Source: Myxococcales bacterium 68-20 (lineage in GTDB: Bacteria > Myxococcota_A > Polyangia > Polyangiales > Polyangiaceae). From it: 64,000 nt of DNA. Shown here in pieces: positions 59,076-64,000 of the stretch (positions within the stretch are counted from its first letter, which is position 1; each line of letters starts with the position of its first letter). The notes beneath the pieces were generated by a model. That model did no database searches. It had not been told where the DNA came from and worked only from the letters and a program-made list of their open reading frames with translations. The stretch is taken from NCBI GenBank assembly GCA_001899635.1, contig MKVQ01000048.1:124001-188000 (forward strand). The letters are read 5' to 3'. The position numbers and the translations under genes were made by a program.

Positions 59076-60420
59076 TCGTCATTCGACAATGGCTGTCATG
59101 CTCCTCTCGAGCGTTGCCCTAGGCGGGGCGGGGGCGAGCTGTTCGAGCAGCGACGACGAAAGAGCCCCCGGAGCCACCCCCGATGCCGGTGATGACGCGT
59201 CTTCACCGCGCGTCGAAGGAGAGCCGTCCGATTCGGGGATCGACGTGACCATTCGAGACGCCGCGGTACCGCCGTTCGACGGCGGTCCCCTGCCGGTCGT
59301 CTGCGCCTCGGCTCCATGCGCAACGTCGCTCGTGACGACGCTCCCGTCGAGCGATACCGATCGTGCCGAAGGCTACTGCGCGTTGCTCGACGACGGCACG
59401 GTGGCATGCTGGGGCGCGAACGGAGCAGGGCAACTCGGACGCGGAAACGACGGAGGGACCTTCGACGACGCGCTGCCCGCGCGGGTCGGGGGGCTCTCGA
59501 ACGTGGTTGGTCTCGCTCACACGTGCGCGCTCGACGCGAGCGGCGGCGTCTGGTGCTGGGGCACGGGGCCTTACCTCCGCAATGACGCCGGCGCGCGTAC
59601 GACCGAGCGCACGCCCCTCCGACTGCCACTGCCTCCTGCGAGGAGCGTGGGCGTGGGCCTGGAGGTCGGGTGCGCGGTGGTCGACACGGGCGTCCTCTGC
59701 TGGGGAAAGAACACGAACGCGCAGCTCGCGCCGCTCGCGAGCGTCGCGGCGACGACCTTGCTTCCCCCTCAAGCGATCGCTCTGCCGAGCGGTGCCCCCG
59801 CGCGTGACCTCTTGGTGGGCAAGGCCACGATCGCCGTTCGAGAAGACGGCGTCGCCGTGAGCTGGGGCGCAAACCCGCCGCTCGCGCGCGAGTCGTCGCT
59901 TTATCCGGATCCATACCCGACGCCCATCGACCTCGGCGGCGTGACATCGATGGATATGACGAACGAGAACGGGTGCTTGACGGCCGGAGGTATCGGCTAT
60001 TGCTGGGGAACGGGCACCACCGGCTATGGGGCACTGAATCGCGCACTTCCTGAGCCTGTCGTCGCGCCGGAGCCTCTCGTCCGCATCGCGACGACGATGC
60101 TGCGGCGCTACACCGTCTTGGGCAAGACGTTCGTTCTGCCTCGGCGCTGGTGCGGTGTCGGCGCATCCGGGACGGTCTACTGCTGGGGGATCAACCCGAA
60201 CGGGCAGGCCGGCGATGGGACGAAGGAGACCGCGTACGACGCCGTGAAGGTCGAGGGGCTTCCGGCGCCCGCTGCAGACGTGAGGGCGCTGACCGACTCG
60301 ACGTGCGCGCTCTTGACGAACGGGAAAGTGTATTGCTGGGGCTCGAACTACTACGGGCAACTCGGCGACGGAAAGTTGAAGGTGAGGAGCCTCGTGCCGG
60401 TGGAAGTGGTGCTGCCATGA
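59050..60420 (+). CDS. RCC1-repeat lipoprotein
   Basis: The 456-residue protein has a basic N-terminus and lipobox (LGGAGASCSSS). It contains RCC1/BLIP-II-type repeats: ALLDDGTVACWGANGAGQLG, TCALDASGGVWCWGTG, GCAVVDTGVLCWGKNTNAQL, GVGASGTVYCWGINPNGQAG and ALLTNGKVYCWGSNYYGQLG. These fold as a seven-bladed propeller and bind proteins. Cysteines at regular positions suggest disulfides between blades. ATG 59050 lies 26 bases inside the preceding gene; GTG 59041 and ATG 59089 are alternatives. Confidence 0.85.
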   Translation: MHFKRLRLDRHSTMAVMLLSSVALGGAGASCSSSDDERAPGATPDAGDDASSPRVEGEPSDSGIDVTIRDAAVPPFDGGPLPVVCASAPCATSLVTTLPSSDTDRAEGYCALLDDGTVACWGANGAGQLGRGNDGGTFDDALPARVGGLSNVVGLAHTCALDASGGVWCWGTGPYLRNDAGARTTERTPLRLPLPPARSVGVGLEVGCAVVDTGVLCWGKNTNAQLAPLASVAATTLLPPQAIALPSGAPARDLLVGKATIAVREDGVAVSWGANPPLARESSLYPDPYPTPIDLGGVTSMDMTNENGCLTAGGIGYCWGTGTTGYGALNRALPEPVVAPEPLVRIATTMLRRYTVLGKTFVLPRRWCGVGASGTVYCWGINPNGQAGDGTKETAYDAVKVEGLPAPAADVRALTDSTCALLTNGKVYCWGSNYYGQLGDGKLKVRSLVPVEVVLP

Positions 60421-62210
60421 AGATTCTCCGTCATCGCGTGTTCGCCGGTGCCGCCATCGTCACTGCTGCAGCCGCCTGGCTGGCCGCGTGCTCCGACGTC
60501 CGAAAGGAGTTCGACTCCCGCCCTGACGAGCTCATTCCGGATGCAGCGCTTCCCGAAGCTCCGGAGTGCGGCCGCCAGTGCTCGCTCGACGGCCGCTCGG
60601 TGATCGAGTCATGTGGAGGTACGGTGGTCGAAGTGTGCGCGGCCGATCGCGCGTGCGGTGCCGGCAGGTGCCAGGACCCATGCGCCGCGGCGGCTGCCGA
60701 TCGAAGCTCGAACGGTTGTGACTTCTATTTTCAGATGCCGCGCATGGACCCGAAGATTCCGCATAGCTGCGAAGCCGCGTTCATCGTCAATTCATCGATG
60801 CAGCCTGCAGAGCTTGTGCTCGAGCGGGAAGGCAAAGCGATCGACATCTCGAAATCGATGTTGCGTACCAGCGCGGGTGGTGGCGAGTTGGTCGCCCACG
60901 AAGGACCGATCGCTCCTGGAGAGAGCGTGATTCTGTTCCTCTCGGATTCTCCCCCCGAGGCCAATCCCTCCCCGGCTCGGATCGCGTGCCCGCGGGGCGT
61001 CGTTCCCGCCACCTTCGAGAGCAAGCAGCCGCGCCGGACGGGGATCGGCTCCTCGTTCCGGCTCACGACCAACATGCCGGTAGCGCTGACGACCATGTAC
61101 CCGTTCGGAGGCGCATTGTCCTTCATGCCGACGGCTACCCTCGTGTTGCCGGTGACGACCTGGGCGACGGAGCACATGATCGTCAACGGCTGGGCAGCGT
61201 CGCGCGAGGGGGGGCCGTCCATTCAGGTCGTCGCCGCCGAGGACGGCACCGAGGTCACGATCGTACCGAAGAAGGACATCGTCGGAGGTCCCGACGTCCC
61301 TGGAGCCTTGGCACACGGTCGCGTGACGTACCGCCTCGACAAGGGCCGAAACCTCCAGATCGTCCAGGCGGAGGAGCTCACGGGGAGCATCGTCACGTCG
61401 AACAAGCCGATCACCATCTTTGGCGGGAATGCTTGCGGTCAGATCCCTGTCGGGGTACCCGCTTGCGATATCCTCTTTCAGCAGATCCCTGCCTTCGAGC
61501 ATTGGGGATCCGAGTACGTCGGGGTGGGCTACCGCCCGCGAACGCACAACGAGCACGAGCCGGTGCCCTATCGCATCGTCGCTGCTCGCGATGGCACGCG
61601 TCTCGACTACGACCCCGAGATCCCTCCGGGAGCTCCCACCAACATGAACGCAGGCGAGGTGGCCCTATTCCGTCGCGGGACCGGAGACGCGTTCGTCGTC
61701 CGCACGCAAGACGTCGACCATCCAATCTACGTCTCCGCGCATATGACGGGCGCCAACAACATCGGTATGTCCGGGGCGCCCGACTATGATGGTATGGGAG
61801 ATCCGGAGTTCGTGAACGTCGTTCCGACCCGGCAGTACACGAACTCGTATGGTTTCTTCGCGGATCCGACGTACGCAGAGACCTCTCTCGTCGTCGTCAG
61901 GAAGAAGCACGAGGGCGTGTTCGAGGACGTACGGCTCGAGTGTGCCGGCAATCTCACGAAGTGGAAGCCGGTCGGTACGCGCGGCGAGTACGAGTTCACG
62001 CGCGTCGATCTCTCCCGCAGCGGTGGCCCGGGGGACACCTTCGGCGATGGTGGCAGTCAGACCGTCTGCCGGACCGGCGTCCAGCACATGCGGAGCACCG
62101 GCCCGTTCACCGCTACGTTGTGGGGTTGGGACCAGTTCGCCAGCTACGCCTACACGAGCGGGACGGCGCAGCGGAAGCTGGTCGAGACGTCGATCTCGCC
62201 GGTCAACTGA
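60417..62210 (+). CDS. Lipoprotein with IgGFc-binding-protein-type domain
   Basis: The 597-residue protein starts at ATG 60417, overlapping the previous stop (ATGA). The lipobox is AAAWLAACSDV. A Cys-rich segment (CGRQCSLDGRSVIESC) precedes a large domain with GIGSSFRLTTNMPVALTTMY, MPTATLVLPVTTWATEHM, VAAEDGTEVTIVPK, LTGSIVTSNKPITIFGGN and FFADPTYAETSLVVVRK, features I recall from the IgGFc-binding N-terminal domain (PF17517) found in bacterial surface proteins. Probably adhesive. It ends the coupled run. Confidence 0.8.
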   Translation: MKILRHRVFAGAAIVTAAAAWLAACSDVRKEFDSRPDELIPDAALPEAPECGRQCSLDGRSVIESCGGTVVEVCAADRACGAGRCQDPCAAAAADRSSNGCDFYFQMPRMDPKIPHSCEAAFIVNSSMQPAELVLEREGKAIDISKSMLRTSAGGGELVAHEGPIAPGESVILFLSDSPPEANPSPARIACPRGVVPATFESKQPRRTGIGSSFRLTTNMPVALTTMYPFGGALSFMPTATLVLPVTTWATEHMIVNGWAASREGGPSIQVVAAEDGTEVTIVPKKDIVGGPDVPGALAHGRVTYRLDKGRNLQIVQAEELTGSIVTSNKPITIFGGNACGQIPVGVPACDILFQQIPAFEHWGSEYVGVGYRPRTHNEHEPVPYRIVAARDGTRLDYDPEIPPGAPTNMNAGEVALFRRGTGDAFVVRTQDVDHPIYVSAHMTGANNIGMSGAPDYDGMGDPEFVNVVPTRQYTNSYGFFADPTYAETSLVVVRKKHEGVFEDVRLECAGNLTKWKPVGTRGEYEFTRVDLSRSGGPGDTFGDGGSQTVCRTGVQHMRSTGPFTATLWGWDQFASYAYTSGTAQRKLVETSISPVN

Positions 62211-62403
62211 TCCGCGTCGACGCCCCGGCTTCCCGCCGGCTTCGGAGAGGGAACCAAGCCTCCTCCCGAAGTCCTCCGAGTCCGGAGACGTCGGCAGTGC
62301 CGGCGTGAGCTACGGTCGCGCTTCGCGGCGCCCTACGCGGCGAGTCGACCACGCTGCCTGGTCGGCTCGGTGTCGACTCGCCTAGAGTGTCGGCCTAGAC
62401 GGC

Positions 62404-63453
62404 ATGCGTGCGCCCGATACGCCAACGATGAGGGTCGCGGTGACGCTGCTCACCGCGGTCCTCGGCATGCTTTCGACGCGGAGCGCGCGGGCGGCCCCCT
62501 TCGAGCTCACGTGGTCCGCGCCGCCGAGCTGCCCATCGCATGAGACGATCGTCGCGGCGACGCGGGAGCGGCTCGGTGAAGGCGAGACGAGCGAGCCGCC
62601 GGACCTATACGTGCGCGGCTTGGTCACCACCGAAGGGGCGGTGCTCGTCGTCGATCTGCAGGTGAGGGACGTCGGCGGCGTCGAGCTCGGAGAGCGTCGC
62701 GTTCGCTTCGAAGGCCGAAGCTGCAAGGCGATTGCGGAGCCGGTCGCCCTCGTGCTCGCGACGATGATCGCCGTCGCGCGTCCGCGCGAGGGGGGGCACG
62801 AGGCGACTGTCGGCGCGGTCACCGAGCCGGAGCCTTCCCCCTCGTCGACGCCAGGTCCGACGCCTTCGCCGGCGCCTTCGCCAGCGCGGAGGTCGCACCG
62901 GCCCGCGCCGCCGCCGAGCCCCCGGGTGCGCGTGCCGATGACGATCGGTGCGTCCGCCGTCGCGAGCTTCGGACTTCTGCCCCACGCCGGCTTCGGAGGA
63001 GCGCTCCGATACACGATGACCCTCCCGTCGAAGATTGCCGTCCTGCTCGGCGCAGAGGGGAGCTTCGAGACGTCGCCGCCGGTGAGTGCCGGCGGTGGCG
63101 AGGCGATCTTTCGCTACGTCGACGTCGGCGGGCTGGCGGGCGTGCGCGTAGCGCGAACGCGCTGGCTCGAGCTCGTTCCGCTCGTCGAGGGACGAGCTGG
63201 GCTCATCTTTCCATCAGCCACGGGCTTTCCCCTGGACTACGGTGCCATCCGCTTCTCCGGTGTCGTTGGAGCCGGAGTGCTCGGGCGGATCATCCTGAGG
63301 GAGGCGCTTCGTCTCGACGTGATGCCCTCGCTTCGCGTTCCGATCACGCGCGACGAGTTTCGCGTACTCGAAGGCGAGCAGCTCGTTCGCGTGCACCGTC
63401 CACTCTTTGTCGGAGCGCGCCTTGCCGTCGGGATCGCTTACGAGTTTCCTTGA
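62404..63453 (+). CDS. Exported protein with periplasmic domain, Pro-rich linker and barrel-like C-terminus
   Basis: The 349-residue protein has a signal peptide (AVLGMLSTRSARAAPF). A small domain (about 30-125) includes SCPSHETIVAATRERLGEGE and GRSCKAIAEPVALVLATMIA. A Pro/Ser linker follows, then beta strands with Gly/aromatic alternation (FGGALRYTMTL, GGLAGVRVARTRWLELVPLVEG) ending in LAVGIAYEFP, whose final residues fit an outer-membrane barrel signal (Phe near the end). ATG 62428 is an alternative start. It stands 193 bases after the coupled lipoprotein run and 18 bases before the orphan repeat. Confidence 0.7.
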   Translation: MRAPDTPTMRVAVTLLTAVLGMLSTRSARAAPFELTWSAPPSCPSHETIVAATRERLGEGETSEPPDLYVRGLVTTEGAVLVVDLQVRDVGGVELGERRVRFEGRSCKAIAEPVALVLATMIAVARPREGGHEATVGAVTEPEPSPSSTPGPTPSPAPSPARRSHRPAPPPSPRVRVPMTIGASAVASFGLLPHAGFGGALRYTMTLPSKIAVLLGAEGSFETSPPVSAGGGEAIFRYVDVGGLAGVRVARTRWLELVPLVEGRAGLIFPSATGFPLDYGAIRFSGVVGAGVLGRIILREALRLDVMPSLRVPITRDEFRVLEGEQLVRVHRPLFVGARLAVGIAYEFP

Positions 63454-63471
63454 GCTCGTCGCCCCAAAGGC

Positions 63472-63561
63472 ACCTCGTTCCGCCTCCTCCTCCCCATCGC
63501 TCCGCCGCGCAACTCGGGCGCCGTGAGCCTCCGCTCGTCACGCCTCGCACGCGCCGACTGA
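63472..63561 (+). repeat. Direct repeat copy 2: orphan histidine-kinase 3' end
   Basis: Ninety bases identical to 53486-53575, including the stop codon, but with no kinase gene upstream. It follows the barrel-like gene by 18 bases. Beyond the repeat the sequences differ. It marks the right edge of the putative island and may be the original chromosomal kinase terminus. Confidence 0.95.
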
Positions 63562-63805
63562 TCCCGGGCCGCGAGCGCTCAGAAGCCGCCCGCGGGCTCT
63601 TCAACGGGGTGTCCGTCTGTCGTTCCCCTCCACCGGGGTTCGGTCAACGGTGAGCGAGGCTTCGAATCACTCGCAGCGCGTGCCCCACACCACGTGTGGC
63701 TCCGCCAACGCACAGCCTGCCCTCGGGAGAGCCTTCGTCGGCTTCCTTGCTGCACTGGCACGAGCCTTCAGCGACGCGGCGTCGTCGCTCCGCGCGGCGT
63801 CGCGC
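63562..63805. other. Region beyond the orphan repeat, nothing certain
   Basis: About 240 bases with no supported gene. GCCCGCGGGC at about 63588 is a perfect 10-bp palindrome. If the island model is right, this is the sequence that originally followed the histidine kinase. Confidence 0.35.
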
Positions 63806-63997
63806 CTATTGATAGTCACCGCCATGGATGGAAGCGGCGAGGTCGAGCATGCGTGCCTTGCCCGAAAGATAGTGAGTGCTCACTGGATGAACCACCTGCC
63901 GCAAACTCACCGTGACCTGGTGGATCTCGTTCGCCGCTTCGAACGCGACCTCGAGGTCGTCGGTCGTTTCGGCGTCCTCCGGGCAACAGCGCTTCAT
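63806..63997 (-). CDS. Small hypothetical protein or 3' end of a gene extending past the window
   Basis: Sixty-three codons from ATG 63997 read as a soluble acidic protein (EVAFEAANEIHQVTVSLRQV, then HYLSGKARMLDLAASIHG) with codon use typical of real genes here. No family recognised. The frame could continue to the right of the window, in which case this is only its C-terminal part. Confidence 0.4.
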   Translation of the reverse strand: MKRCCPEDAETTDDLEVAFEAANEIHQVTVSLRQVVHPVSTHYLSGKARMLDLAASIHGGDYQ

Positions 63998-64000
63998 GAG

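Larger units (their letters stand above)
53576..63471. mobile_element. Putative island bracketed by 90-bp perfect direct repeats
   Basis: The segment of 9.9 kb lies between two identical 90-bp copies of the kinase 3' end in direct orientation. The left copy belongs to the intact gene; the right copy is an orphan. Contents are an ECF sigma factor, a TPR membrane protein, five lipoproteins and a barrel-like protein, all on the plus strand. Parts (about 55450-56460) are visibly less GC-rich. No recombinase is present, so this may be a non-autonomous or decayed element; a tandem duplication with deletion is an alternative. Confidence 0.5.

Noticed and set aside
63344-63604. Minus-strand frame of 86 codons over the orphan repeat
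   Set aside because: Same sequence read antisense also occurs at 53421-53624 because of the 90-bp repeat, so the similarity of the two frames is a by-product of the repeat and not a gene family.

Overview
This 64 kb window is GC-rich chromosomal DNA. It looks like a large-genome myxobacterium (Myxococcota, probably Polyangiales). That is an inference from gene content: many lipoproteins with Asp/Gly/Pro-rich spacers, Cys-rich repeat proteins, a Ser/Thr kinase paired with a sigma-like gene, an ECF sigma factor leading a lipoprotein operon, an RHH-FHA protein, and very GC-rich third codon positions that create long antisense open frames. I found no tRNA, rRNA, CRISPR array, transposase or integrase.

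Layout. 1-5561: chemotaxis cluster, with cheR (cut by the window edge), cheW, cheA, cheY and a STAS protein on the minus strand and a divergent chemoreceptor ending in a possible CheR-docking peptide. 5574-17583: mixed envelope genes, including a GH13 amylase-like lipoprotein, a stand-alone penicillin-binding transpeptidase lipoprotein, a double universal stress protein, a GreA-C-terminal protein and a large six-hairpin glycosidase-like lipoprotein. 17807-20185: a fusion of a serine beta-lactamase-like (AmiE-type) domain with a NamZ-type muramidase domain. 20590-24980: a run of barrel-like protein, two paralogous Cys-rich proteins and a diheme-type cytochrome. 25398-31520: a DUF4920 lipoprotein, a Ser/Thr kinase with an anti-sigma-like zinc finger facing a sigma-like gene, a membrane protein and a Cys-rich lipoprotein.

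31553-43941 lies between a decayed copy of the ftsK 3' end and the intact ftsK. It carries a hemerythrin with a histone-like tail, a large FAD/Fe-S oxidase overlapping a pyruvate-oxidase-like enzyme, a metallophosphoesterase and two small lipoproteins. 43944-53575: ftsK (minus), then a plus-strand series of lipoprotein, RHH-FHA protein, ketopantoate-reductase-like enzyme, Fe-S protein and sensor histidine kinase.

53576-63471 is the most striking part. It is bracketed by a perfect 90-bp direct repeat of the histidine-kinase 3' end. Inside is an ECF sigma factor, a TPR-bearing membrane protein and five lipoproteins (Cys-rich, two propeller-like, RCC1-like, IgGFc-binding-like), mostly joined by 4-base ATGA overlaps, followed by a barrel-like protein. 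Both ftsK and the histidine kinase are intact, and each has a copy of its own 3' terminus about 10-12 kb downstream in the same orientation. That is the geometry left by elements that insert at the 3' ends of genes and restore the coding end. No recombinase is visible, so the mechanism is inferred.
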